Of a stretch of 64,000 nt of DNA, positions 9,390-20,397 are shown in pieces. The notes under the pieces were generated by a model that did no database searches, had not been told where the DNA came from, and saw only the letters and a list, made by a program, of their open reading frames with translations. The DNA is from Hofstenia miamia. Taxonomy: Eukaryota; Xenacoelomorpha; Acoela; Hofsteniidae. Position 1 is the first letter of the stretch; each line of letters starts with the position of its first letter. The position numbers were made by a program, and so were the translations under genes. Location: contig CABFPE010000206.1 of the NCBI GenBank assembly GCA_900660155.1, positions 133,978-197,977 on the forward strand, read 5' to 3'.

Positions 9390-12029
9390 AATAGTGCACT
9401 AAATGTTTATATATTCCTTGCTAAATTAATTAATGCTATATTCTTAAAGTATTCAAAGAGAAAGTAATTTATGTTGTTAACTTAAATCCCATTCTATAAA
9501 TAATAATAATGTAACCATGTTTTCTCAAGGTACTGTTAATCAAAGTCATCTACATTGTACATGTGCATGTCTGCAAACAGCAATGAATCAAGGATTAAAA
9601 TTGCAGGGGTACTGGTTTCAGCAAAGGGGGGGCAAGCTCAGAGCTGCAACCATGTCTGGTTTTTTGAAAGCACAGTACGTTGAATCTTAAGCACATATCT
9701 AAAATATTGTTTTTACATGCCCTTGTTCATGTGCTCACAAGCACAGTTTGTAACAATTTTTAACCTTTTTAATCTTAGAGCATCTTCTCTATCAATACAT
9801 TGTGTCTTATGCAATTATGTACCCTCTTATGGATACCATAACTAAGGTAGAAAATAAAGCTATGGCCATTACGAATGGCAAACTTAAAAATATGGCCATA
9901 ACGGAAATCCAATTTATTGCTATAAATTCAGAATTTTTAAATTTAGTGTTTTGTATTTATAAGAATTGAATAGTTAGATAATTACTTTACAAATCGTTTT
10001 TAACAACAGCATTTTAATCAGATAAGCAATTTATTAAAAGTTTTGCAAAAATTTAGTAAGCAAATACTAAAGATGGTGTTTTCTATTTGTAATAGTGGAT
10101 TGCTAGCAAATACTGCTGTAATTAATTTGTTTGCATTTTTAATATTTGCGTCTAACAATGTATGTTGAGTTGGAAAAATACATCATAATTAATGTATCTT
10201 AAAATTTGTTTCTGAATGTTTCGAAATGTTTAGCGCCTAGTTAGTAAATTGGTTGTGACTTGTGATATCAGAACAATTTCATATCACACAAAAATGGTTA
10301 TATTTTAATTGCAGCTTGCCATTTTGTATAAATTTGCCAAATATTAGAAATCACTTTATTAAATTGCAAATACCACATGTATCTTCACGTAAATTTCAAT
10401 TTCACTAACGTTCATCATATTTTAAATTGTGGCAATTTAAAATATGGCTATTATCGATTGCAACAATATGTCGTTTTGCCATATACCCATAACATGAATT
10501 GCATCCCTTGTTCACATGAGATATTTGAATTATTGACTTTTTTTGCAATGATATTCCCGCATCTGCAGAAAAGTTTGGCCCAAGACCGGCTCGAATTCTG
10601 CAAAGTACATTTAAATCATTGCCATTTCAGCACATTGTGTGCCAATTTTTAGTATCCTTGCCAACATATTTCCATAATTTTTTATTTGCTAGACCAAAAT
10701 TGGATAGGTTAAAAAATGAATGATTAGATCAGTCTCTGGAGAAGCTCGCATTTGTTCGCAAAACAATTGTGTTACCCAATTTGGTACATGATTGAATAAC
10801 ATTGTTTACATCAGTATTAATTTTAATAATTTTACGCATGTTATTGACGTTTTTGAAACCATAAAAACAATATGTACAATTTAAAAAATGACCTTTTGCG
10901 AATACTGAAATCAATAAAAATATGTATAATTTAAAAACAAACTTTTTGCGAATCATGAATTCTACACAGTACATTTAAGTCATTGCTATTTCATCTCATT
11001 GTATGCCCATTTTTAGTATCATTGCCAAAATATTTCCATAATTTTTTTATTTGCTAGACCAAACTTGTACTGACTCCTATTTTTCCACAACTAGTTCAGG
11101 TACGTTTGCATTATCCTTTCTACATATTGTATGGGAGATGGTTGGTTAGGCTTAGGACTAAGGTGTGATTTGGCTTAGTTTAGGGTTATGGTTTGTGTAA
11201 GAACTAAGGTTGTGGAAGGGATTTGGGTTAAGCCTATAATTATTATATTGATAAACTAGCGTATTTTTGCAATTATTTGAGTGGGAGAGTGGAGAGATAA
11301 CGCAAAATTGCCCTCGTTCATTTAAAGTGTTATAGTCAGGAAATTGGTCAANCAGAAGAGAGAATAAATCCCTCCCCAAATACCCCGTAAATTTTTTACT
11401 GCCTGCCAAATAAATTATTCTATGTGTAGGCTATTAAAAATTTCTTACAATTTGTCCCAAATTTACTCATAAAATCCTAGCAAAATATAAACAAAGCAAT
11501 GTATTGTCAAAGGATTTTCATTCGTACTTAGCGCAGCCTTTCAATAAACACTCTCTAGTAGAACAATTAAGTATATAAAACTGTAAAAAAATAACGTTAC
11601 GATTTCACAATTGAATCTGAATAGAACGATAAGGAAATCATTCAACTTAGAATATAGCACATGATAGTCCAAAATCTTCACAAAAACACTGGTTCTTGCA
11701 GGCAATTAACAAGAACTGTTCAAGCTACAATGTGAAATTACCTGTTTATAGAATTAAACATGTTTACAAAATTGTAGATTTCCGTTTTAGGTTCAATGTT
11801 CTTTATTCGTCTAATGAAATGATTTTGTTAGCTTGTAAAACAGGGTGTACAACTCCTTTCATTTCACAAGATATAATATATCTTTCTTTACCTGACATTT
11901 TAGCATCGTTATTAAAAGTGCCTTATAATCTCTACCACATATGCTTTACCTTATTTATTATCATGCAAAAATAATGAATTTCTTTGAGGCGTTCTATTAA
12001 AAATTTTTCAAGTGGTAGCGATTTTTTGT
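9390..12029. other. Intergenic repeat-bearing region
   Basis: No gene is supported. 9639 begins CAGAGCTGCAACCATGTCTG, a diverged copy of the hAT terminus seen at 99 and 13147. 10590-10701 and 10957-11067 are direct repeats of about 110 bp that begin at GAATTC and end near TTTGCTAGACCAAA. Between them lies a second, smaller duplication (10862-10956) sharing TTTGCGAAT. A single N at 11352 is probably a contig join. The open frames here (such as 11158-11409) have no recognisable protein content. Confidence 0.55.
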
Positions 12030-13106
12030 ATTGCTAAGCATCCAGCATATTTCTCAAAGGAATGCATTTCTCCTCAGAATTCCGAATTTCTTCATTATAT
12101 TTATAAATTCATATTGTATTGAAGTATGTCCGTTCTCACAATCTTTTTTCAAATCAAACAACAACAATTCACTCATATCCTGGTCACAACTTTCACCAAC
12201 CCTCTCAAAAGATCCAGAATTATCCTACAACGCACACCAACTCCGTCTTCATAAATACAGGCCTCATTGATGCACTCAAATCTACCGACATCAAACAATT
12301 TCAACAGAACATCAATCATCTTGTATCTTTAATCCATCGAAAATTCACTCCGCGGTTCATCTATTTCTTAGAAATTACTCCAGTCTGTAAACATTCTGCT
12401 CTACAGAAGAATCATGTCATCACTAGATTTAATGAAGCCTTATCACGTCTCTCTACTAATAAATTCAATGTTATTCCAGTCTTCAAAAGCTTTCTGAATT
12501 CACCACGAAGTATCAACTCCAACCTTTTCGCCCTTGATGGAATCCACTTATCTCATCAAGCAGTTGCTCATATCACTTTCGTCTTAAAAGTAATCTTCCA
12601 ACCTCGTCTAATTTCTCACTCTTCATTTCGAATTCCAAATGTCACCTATCTAAAAGCTGCCAATTCTTCAATCGTCGAACTCTTCTTCCGACGCCTCCTT
12701 CATCTGAATTATCATGAACATGTACAGAAAAATGGTAAATTTTATTATATATTATTTTGTTATCTATGTAATGTTACAAAATGTACCTCTATATTATATA
12801 AATCCACATCTACATGCTTCAAAACATCCCTACTTAACATATTATGCATATACAGTTAAATTCAGTACCCTTCTTCTTAATCACCTCAATAACTATTTTT
12901 ATTCCATANTCATGAACATGTACAGGAAAAAGGTAAATTTTATTATATATTATTTAGTTATCTATGTAATGTTACAAAATGTACCTCTATATTATATAAA
13001 TCCACATGCACATGCTTCAAAACATCCCCATTTAACATATTATGCATGTACAGTTAAATTCAGCACCCTTCTTCTTAATCACCTCAATAACTATTTTTAT
13101 TCCATA
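12030..13106 (+). pseudogene. LINE ORF1 remnant with SGNH-esterase domain (CR1/L2 type)
   Basis: The frame 12119-12859 contains SLIHRKFTPRFIYFLEITPV and later NSNLFALDGIHLSHQAVAHI. The second block is the DxxH motif (D140, H143 of this frame, at 12536-12547) of an SGNH/GDSL hydrolase. CR1- and L2-type LINEs carry such an esterase domain in ORF1, and the 2A-like start of an ORF2 follows directly at 13107. The N-terminal GDS block is not seen in frame, so the copy is damaged or 5' truncated. The 3' part of this stretch is a 197-bp repeat around a single N. Function in the element: probable ORF1 esterase and RNA-binding protein. Confidence 0.65.
12712..13106. repeat. 197-bp direct repeat flanking a single N
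   Basis: 12712-12908 and 12910-13106 are each 197 bp and differ at about nine positions. The single N at 12909 separates them exactly. Equal length with edges at the N suggests that two contig ends, perhaps two haplotypes, were joined without merging. A genuine tandem duplication is less likely. Confidence 0.8.
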
Positions 13107-13148
13107 AGATTACTTATTTCAGGAGATATTAAACTCAAACTAGGACCA
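13107..13148 (+). other. 2A-like motif at the start of LINE ORF2 (degenerate)
   Basis: The reading here is RLLISGDIKLKLGP. Many CR1/L2-like LINEs of invertebrates begin ORF2 with LLLSGDIExNPGP, a ribosome-skipping 2A-like peptide. Here the D and the GP are kept, but E, N and P of the core DxExNPGP are K, K and L, so skipping is not expected. The hAT end at 13147 interrupts the frame just after GP. Confidence 0.6.
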
Positions 13149-13472
13149 GAGCTGCAACCGTGCCGTGCTTTAATTCGTGCCGTGCCGTGCCGTGCTCGTG
13201 CCTTTCCGTGCCTAAGATTTTGCGTTATTGATCCGTGCCGTGCCGTGACTAAAATTTATTGAATATACCAGCGCCAGAAATACAACTTTTTGTTTTATTT
13301 TAACGTTCGTATTACATTATGCTAGTATCTGTTTGATAATATAAACGATTCTAAGAAATAGATTTGCATAGAAATTACATTGCACGAATTTTTAAAATGC
13401 AATAGCAATATTCGAATTCTCCTTCCCTGTCGCTATGCTACATAATTCTTGTTTGATATTTTGCAAAATTTC
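13147..13472 (+). mobile_element. 5' end of a hAT-like element inserted in the LINE
   Basis: The terminus CAGAGCTGCAACCGTGCC starts at 13147 and is followed by many GTGCC/CGTGCCGTGCC words up to about 13250, the subterminal repeats expected for hAT transposase binding. The element runs into the N gap, so its length, transposase and 8-bp target duplication cannot be seen. It sits in the LINE ORF2 start and is therefore younger than that LINE copy. Confidence 0.6.
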
Positions 13473-14472
13473 NNNNNNNNNNNNNNNNNNNNNNNNNNNN
13501 NNNNNNNNNNNNNNNNNNNNNNNNNNNNNNNNNNNNNNNNNNNNNNNNNNNNNNNNNNNNNNNNNNNNNNNNNNNNNNNNNNNNNNNNNNNNNNNNNNNN
13601 NNNNNNNNNNNNNNNNNNNNNNNNNNNNNNNNNNNNNNNNNNNNNNNNNNNNNNNNNNNNNNNNNNNNNNNNNNNNNNNNNNNNNNNNNNNNNNNNNNNN
13701 NNNNNNNNNNNNNNNNNNNNNNNNNNNNNNNNNNNNNNNNNNNNNNNNNNNNNNNNNNNNNNNNNNNNNNNNNNNNNNNNNNNNNNNNNNNNNNNNNNNN
13801 NNNNNNNNNNNNNNNNNNNNNNNNNNNNNNNNNNNNNNNNNNNNNNNNNNNNNNNNNNNNNNNNNNNNNNNNNNNNNNNNNNNNNNNNNNNNNNNNNNNN
13901 NNNNNNNNNNNNNNNNNNNNNNNNNNNNNNNNNNNNNNNNNNNNNNNNNNNNNNNNNNNNNNNNNNNNNNNNNNNNNNNNNNNNNNNNNNNNNNNNNNNN
14001 NNNNNNNNNNNNNNNNNNNNNNNNNNNNNNNNNNNNNNNNNNNNNNNNNNNNNNNNNNNNNNNNNNNNNNNNNNNNNNNNNNNNNNNNNNNNNNNNNNNN
14101 NNNNNNNNNNNNNNNNNNNNNNNNNNNNNNNNNNNNNNNNNNNNNNNNNNNNNNNNNNNNNNNNNNNNNNNNNNNNNNNNNNNNNNNNNNNNNNNNNNNN
14201 NNNNNNNNNNNNNNNNNNNNNNNNNNNNNNNNNNNNNNNNNNNNNNNNNNNNNNNNNNNNNNNNNNNNNNNNNNNNNNNNNNNNNNNNNNNNNNNNNNNN
14301 NNNNNNNNNNNNNNNNNNNNNNNNNNNNNNNNNNNNNNNNNNNNNNNNNNNNNNNNNNNNNNNNNNNNNNNNNNNNNNNNNNNNNNNNNNNNNNNNNNNN
14401 NNNNNNNNNNNNNNNNNNNNNNNNNNNNNNNNNNNNNNNNNNNNNNNNNNNNNNNNNNNNNNNNNNNNNNNN
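13473..14472. other. Assembly gap, 1000 N
   Basis: Exactly 1000 N, a conventional placeholder for a gap of unknown size. Open frames spanning it are not real. Confidence 0.99.
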
Positions 14473-14995
14473 TGCATCCGATTATCGATTTAAAGACAAA
14501 ATACTATCTCCTTATTATCAAATTCATATGCATATTTTATCAATATTATTTAAATTCAAATTTGGTCAAGCCGCAATTTCGTTTTTAAAACAGTATATTA
14601 AATTAAATGAACGTCTCAAAAAATTTTATGCGTGGATAAATATTTTAATAGTTTTCACCCACACAGCAACTAAATTATGGAATAACTTAATAGAGAAATT
14701 AAATTTGAAAAAAAATTACAAGAAATTCAGAAAGAAATTGCGAACATTCCTCTTTAATAGACAATGTCTACTTAATGACAATAATACACTGCACTCATTT
14801 GAAAATTTTGTATAAAATGCACACATACACACACACACACATTTTAATATTATAAATATTTATTATATTTGTAATTAGCTTTTTGTAGTTTTGTAGTTTA
14901 TAGTTTTTTGTACCTTTTGAATCTTGTACTTTGTGAATGCGTCTAATTAGTATTTTGAATAAAGGAATTATCATGAAATGTGTTTTTGAATAATC
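14473..14995 (+). pseudogene. LINE 3' end: reverse transcriptase C-terminus and 3'UTR
   Basis: Readings include IKLNERLKKF, then HTATKLWNNL and NYKKFRKKLRTFLFN (to about 14770), the C-terminal tail of CR1/L2/Rex-type reverse transcriptases. An ACACAC-rich 3'UTR follows, ending near GAATAAAGGAATTATCATG (about 14957-14976). The same tail recurs at 16022-16565, and related UTR sequence at 47045-47200. It may be the 3' part of the same LINE that is cut by the hAT at 13147, with the middle in the gap. Confidence 0.65.
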
Positions 14996-15386
14996 GGGGC
15001 GATGCTAATCCCAGCGTACATGGTTGATTTAAAGAATAGGATCCTTGTATTCTATTAGATTAGAATAGAATAAATCGCAATTTCATATTATGTGTAGTAC
15101 ATTGACTTAAATGTATGCTAAAAATTAGTTACTATATACTAGTATTACATTTCTAGTGTGAGTAAAAACTCTTTGAATGAAAATTGATTATTGGTCTATC
15201 ATAACATTTGACATAAAATATATAATGTTATGATGAAATTCTGCGCCAATAAATTTACTGCAATATATTTATTGAAAAACATTGCATTGGCCAATTTTGA
15301 CTAAAATAAATGTTAAAGTTATGTCGCGGAACTATATCGGACCAAAACTTTTCATGTGACTGGCACTAAATTCTTCGAACTTATAC
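14996..15386. other. Intergenic, no gene seen
   Basis: AT-rich sequence between a LINE 3' end and a MITE, with nothing recognised. Confidence 0.5.
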
Positions 15387-15662
15387 CCAATAAACAATAA
15401 GACGTTTAGAATACATTTAACAACAAGTCCTAAAATGGTTTAGAAATCGTCTAGAAAACGTCTGAAAGACGCATAGAAATGTTTTAAAAGAAGTCCAAAA
15501 GACGTTTAGAAGATGTTTTACAGTATCATTAGTAGACACTAGATGGCACTCAGCAACGTTTAGAAATTGTGTTTTATGAAACGTTTAGAAGACGTACCTT
15601 AATGTGACTTATAACGTGCTATGCCATATAAGACTGGTGTAAAACGTTTTATTGTTTATTGG
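15387..15662. mobile_element. MITE with CCAATAAACAATAA ends and ACGTTTAGAA motifs
   Basis: The left end reads CCAATAAACAATAAGACGTT. The right end read inverted is CCAATAAACAATAAAACGTT, 20 bp with one mismatch. The interior repeats ACGTTTAGA/ACGTCTAGA-like words about eight times. No coding capacity exists at this length (about 275 bp). The outer sequence is shared with the MITE at 3165-3759. The flanks (TTATAC / TTAAC) give no clean target duplication. Confidence 0.7.
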
Positions 15663-16021
15663 TTAACATACTAGTTACGAGATCTGCATACCTTTAGTAC
15701 ATTTTTGTATTTCACTTTATTATATTCATTGTAACAAACATAAAATATTATTATGTATTTTTTATAAAATACACTTAATTATATTATATGGTCAAAACTT
15801 CCTCAAACAATCAGTTCTATAGTTTGCATAAATAGAAAAAAATGTTGGACATTAAGCATATCTTCTAATAACCCGATTGAATGACAAATTTCACAATCAC
15901 ATTCTATTTTTTGTGCAATTTAACTATATCGTAGCTGAGACTGACTCGTAGTTACGAGGGTTAGGAGTAGAATATCCTAGAACTAGGCGGTCAGACAACC
16001 CCTTGCATAATAAAGCTGAAG

Positions 16022-16565
16022 ACGACACAGATTGTCAAAATATTATTCTTAAATTCAATAACTATTTTCTCCGTGGTACCAAATTCATCTGCATATGCAA
16101 TCCATTTTATTTTAATTCAAATCTCGTCTAACATCTCTTTGCTTCCTAAAAGATGATTTTAAATTAAATGAAAGATCACAAAAATTTCTGTGTTTCGATA
16201 AAAATTCCAATCGTTTTCATCACATATCAATAAAATTGTGGAATAATTTAGACTATGAAACGCGACTAGAAAATAATTATAAAAAGTTTAGAAAAAAACT
16301 ACAGAATCATTGCTAACCGAACAATATGCACACTAGGAGACAGCAACACACTTCTTGCATTCCAAGAATATACACACAATATTGAACACCTACACAAACA
16401 TTCACACAAACATTGATTTTTATTATTGTTATATATTGTGTTTATTAGTTTGTAGTTTTAGATTTGTTTATAATTTATTTTGTTTGTAGCTTTTTAGCAC
16501 ATATATTGCTTTGAATCTTATTGTGCTTGGGTAATTATTAAAATTTTGCAAAATTTAAGGAATGT
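16022..16565 (+). pseudogene. LINE 3' end, second copy of the same family
   Basis: Fragments read KFICICNPFYFNSNLV, later LNERSQKFLCF, then ISIKLWNNL and NNYKKFRKKLQ (about 16080-16310). They align block by block with the copy at 14473-14770. A 3'UTR with TACACAAACATTCACACAAA (about 16391) and TTTGTAGTTT-like words follows. Frame changes make it inactive. No other part of the LINE is present, so this is a 5'-truncated insertion. Confidence 0.6.
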
Positions 16566-16891
16566 TCAAATTCCCATCCACCTCCCCTCTGAATGTATAT
16601 CGACTCATTAGATGATTATGCTGGCCTTGAGCCATGGCCTGAGCAAATTACCAAAAAAAATTCAAAATATTTTCTTTTCATTGCAAAAGATTATAAGTTT
16701 TTTGAAAAATTCCCAATCTTCAGTTCGATCACATTCGTTTAAGTGCATATTTTGGTATATTTGCCCCAACCGAATTCACATTTCATCGGGTTTTTAGTGC
16801 TTATTTTCCTTTCCATATTCATCAGCATTTATAGCAATCATACCTGCTTCTTTAGTCTCCTGAAATATCCCTCATGAAGTTATTTCGAATG

Positions 16892-17001
16892 TTAAACCAA
16901 GGTGATACTAAACACTTTGCAAAAATATAGTAACATTCAGCTCTCAAGTTTGTAATAATAATTTCGGGTGCATGACCATGGTTTGGTATCACCTTGGTTA
17001 A
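16892..17001. mobile_element. Small palindromic-ended MITE between TTAA sites
   Basis: TTAAACCAAGGTGATACTAA at 16892 is matched by the inverted TTAACCAAGGTGATACCAAA ending at 17001. The arms are about 21 bp and the whole is 110 bp. TTAA at both borders is what piggyBac-type transposases require, so this may be a non-autonomous piggyBac relative, although the ends differ from those at 6819. Confidence 0.6.
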
Positions 17002-17779
17002 TTACATCAAATATCTACTTTGGGTATGCTTTGCGTATCCAACAACATTCTCGGGTATGCATTTGCATACCTAAGCGACATGGTTCCGCAGCCATTGGCT
17101 TCTTTCCACAATTACAGATCTGAACAAAAGTATCGAGACAGTTACCGATTTAATAATTAAAGTAACTTTGTGGTTTAGTTGATCGCAATAATCGGTTAAT
17201 GAGGTTAGATATTAAAAATGTATCTCACTGCACGTCTAGAAAACAAACCGTCTTCTTGTTCAAGTTCAATTATTTAATGATTTTATTAAAACAGCTGCAA
17301 TCAAACATGTAAACCCACTTAAGGCCATTACAAAATGGTTACACTCGTGTTAATATTGCTGTCTGAAAAGGATCTCGTGCTCACAGTGTTTTCATAAATT
17401 CATATAAATCTGAGCACAAAATTTAAATTTGAAGTGATTTGCCTTAAGCATTGCATGGTAATGTATTCTCATAAGAAATAAATTGATAATTTTAATTATT
17501 TGGAAGTAGTCCAAGAATTTATTAGTGCCATATAAAAAAGTTATATTTCAGTTGGTTATTTTTTCGAGAAATATTGGATTAGCACATAGCTGACAGTTGT
17601 AAATGTCAGGGCAAGTTGTAAAAAAGTTTTGACTAGTTGCATGTTTACAACCCCTAACATTTTCTTGTGAATTCTTTCATACCCAAGAAGAAATTTGCTC
17701 CACTGCCACTGCAATCAACACCACAAAACATGCTCGGTGTTGACTTGCAACTAATATCAGTTTTAGTCTAAATGTGTTT
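17002..17779. other. Intergenic, no gene seen
   Basis: Nothing recognised; possibly sequence downstream of the decayed LINE that follows on the minus strand. Confidence 0.45.
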
Positions 17780-18770
17780 TAATTTGAGGAAATAAAACTA
17801 GGGACTGATATAAATCTGTAGTTCTCACATTTAGACGAATCTCCACTTTTAATCACAGTTGTGATTTCAGCCTTTTTCAATATAGCAAAATTAAATGCAA
17901 ATATTAAATATACAGCGCAATGATCTATGTACTTTTTTATAGGAAATATGAGTATCCTACAGCAGACAATGGAAACATGCTTTGGCTTTCATACAGATTA
18001 TATTATTTAATCAAAGTTTCTAATGTATTGAAATGAGAATGTGCTATTTCTAGGTCTTATTTTGTGAAGATAGGAAACCTCCTTGTCTTTATCTCTATTA
18101 ATTCTTTAAAGACCACATTAAGATGATTTGCAATAGCTTTTGATGGCAATACATAATATATTATTTATTCAAAGTTCCTTTTTGACAATACTAACACCTT
18201 TCTCCTTATTCAAGTATTTATTTATAAATCTGTACTTGCTTTTGTTCTGGTCTAGTTTTTTATAAAAATATTTAAGTTTGTGTTGATGATTTTTAAACTT
18301 AGTAACTTTGGCTTTTGATGGTTGAAGAAGTTAAGTGCATTTGCGACCTGCCAATTAGAAATTTCATTCACGGTTCTCTTATTTCCTGAATTTCAATATA
18401 TTAGGGAATCCTGTGTTTATCAAAATTTGCATATTTATGCTTAAGGTTTAAATTTTTCGTGATAATTATAATTAGTAAATTCCTTCAATGTAAAACTTAT
18501 ATCTTTTGCTTCCTACCGAACTATATGATTATAAAGATGCTGTTGTCAACATTTCTAAAAAATTGTGATCAGAAAATAAATAAAGTATGTAGGAGCGCCT
18601 TCTTTCATACTTAGAATTTACTAAGAAAAATTTAATTAATAAGTTATTTCTCGTTGCTGTATTTCTGCTTGTAATATCTTAGTTGCTCAGATCATCAGTG
18701 TAATGTGGTTCAAAACGAAGCATTTAACTTGTATTAAAGTCACCTAACACGAAAACGACATTAATTATTC
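17780..18770 (-). pseudogene. Decayed LINE endonuclease/RT region
   Basis: On the minus strand 18760-18734 reads VVFVLGDFN, the GDFN motif of the apurinic-type endonuclease of CR1/L2/Jockey LINEs. Further along, at about 17905-17800, the reading FAILKKAEITTVIKSGD then SSKCENYRFIS is the entry block of the reverse transcriptase (xAxIxPIxKxGDxxxxxNYRPIS). Between them is a linker with many stops. The order and spacing agree with one old 5'- and 3'-truncated LINE. Endonuclease sequence may extend to about 18900. Confidence 0.6.
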
Positions 18771-18899
18771 TATTGGTATGACTTAAAACTGCTTAAACGT
18801 AGTGCAATTTTCAGTTACCCAAATTGCAAGAAATCAGAAGTGTTTGCTGATAATCTACCTTCACAATTGGCATTAAGATTCATTTTCTACAAAAGTAGA

Positions 18900-20209
18900 T
18901 TAATCAATGAATTGCTTAGCAAATTTTGAAAACCACCTGTAACATAAAATATGTGTAGCATTGATTAAGAATTTTTAAAAAAAATTATTTCACTTTCATC
19001 TTACTATTTAGAATAGCTCTGCACAACACTTTTCCAGTTATACATTTTTGCTTTAACTCATATTGTTTCACTACTCAATTTATTGGAGCATAATACAATT
19101 TGTTCTAATTTTTGAAAAAATTATGGCGAAATATTACTTTGTCTATTCGTTTCGTACATATGTCTAACATTGCAAGCAGAGAATAATTCTGCTGTCATCT
19201 GGCAAAACACAGTAATGCACTAAGGTGTCAAAATTGACTTTTTCATGAAAATTTGATGATTTACTAATCTTACATCCTGCTGCATTAATATTTTTTTCAG
19301 GTTAACCCATTATAGGTGTTTATTTGTGGTTGGAAGAACTCAGCATCTCCACTAGAAATAACAAGTTAAAACATAGAAATTCTACTTTATTTTTCACTGA
19401 ATTACTGTGTTTTGCCAGATTACAACAGAATTGTTCTAGATATATATAATAAATTACGAATTAGCAAAATCCATCTTCCAAATCTATGGAAAAGTAATTA
19501 CCAATTGTACGGTTTTATGCACGTAATCTTTCTAAATTACTTTTCTATTGCTTTTAATNTGCTTTTTTATTCGGTATTTCAAAAATGTACTTAACATTAA
19601 GCATTAATTGTATAGCCCATTTATATGACAAGTGGTTAATTATCTGTGGGTCATGCCAGGTCATGGGTGTAAATTCATTTTCGTTTATAATTTAAAGTTC
19701 ACTACCAAGACATTGTTAAAATACTTCTTTTGTTCTACAAACTTAATTAGATTAAAAAAATGAATTTCCTAAATTAATGTCAATGACATGTACATTGTAC
19801 ACCAATTAGAATATATTAGTTACTCATAACAACCTTAATAACAGATGATGTTCAAATTTTAATGGGAATGTTTTATTAATTTTAGAGTTCAATTTCATCT
19901 CATCATAATGATTAATTTATGAACTCTTGATTTTTAGGATTTGTAGAGTAGCTGATATGAATAATTTCAATTTGTTCCTTTTCTATAAAAATTTGAGTTC
20001 AGTGACATCGCTGAATTTACTATGTCAATATCCGAAAATAACATATTTTGAAATTTAGAAGACAATAAACAGTGCAGTACATGCTGATAGAAGTTGCAAT
20101 TCTTCAGTTTTACATTTATTCCAGTAATAGTAACTAACGATGTAATACAATGATTTGAAAACGGTATATTTCCACTTAGTACAATGCACAATACTCCAAT
20201 TTTGATTAT
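18900..20209. other. Intergenic, no gene seen
   Basis: AT-rich sequence with a single N at 19559 (likely contig join). Short open frames here show no protein signature. Confidence 0.5.
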
Positions 20210-20397
20210 CACTTTAATAGAAAATAATGCAGCTGATCTAAAAATAATAATAGTTAGCAAATAATATCAACTTTAATAGAATATAATGCAGCTGATCTAA
20301 AAATAATAATAGTTAGTAAATAATATCAACTTTAATAGAATATAATGCAGCTGATCTAAAAATAATAATAGTTAGCAAATAATATCAACTTTAATAG
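20210..20397. repeat. 59-bp tandem repeat, about three copies
   Basis: The word GCAGCTGATCTAAAAATAAT recurs at 20229, 20288 and 20347, giving a 59-bp unit. Copies are nearly identical (for example GTTAGCAAAT versus GTTAGTAAAT), so the array is recent. No coding content is seen. Confidence 0.9.

Noticed and set aside
11158-11409. 83-codon minus-strand frame with an unknown residue
   Set aside because: Composition is low in complexity, no domain is recognised, and it spans a single-N join.
13392-14588. Long open frames across the N gap (and likewise 37194-38286 and 52134-53324)
   Set aside because: They are open only because N cannot encode a stop.
20210-20397. CRISPR-like array
   Set aside because: The repeats are contiguous with no spacers, and the sequence is eukaryotic; it is a minisatellite.
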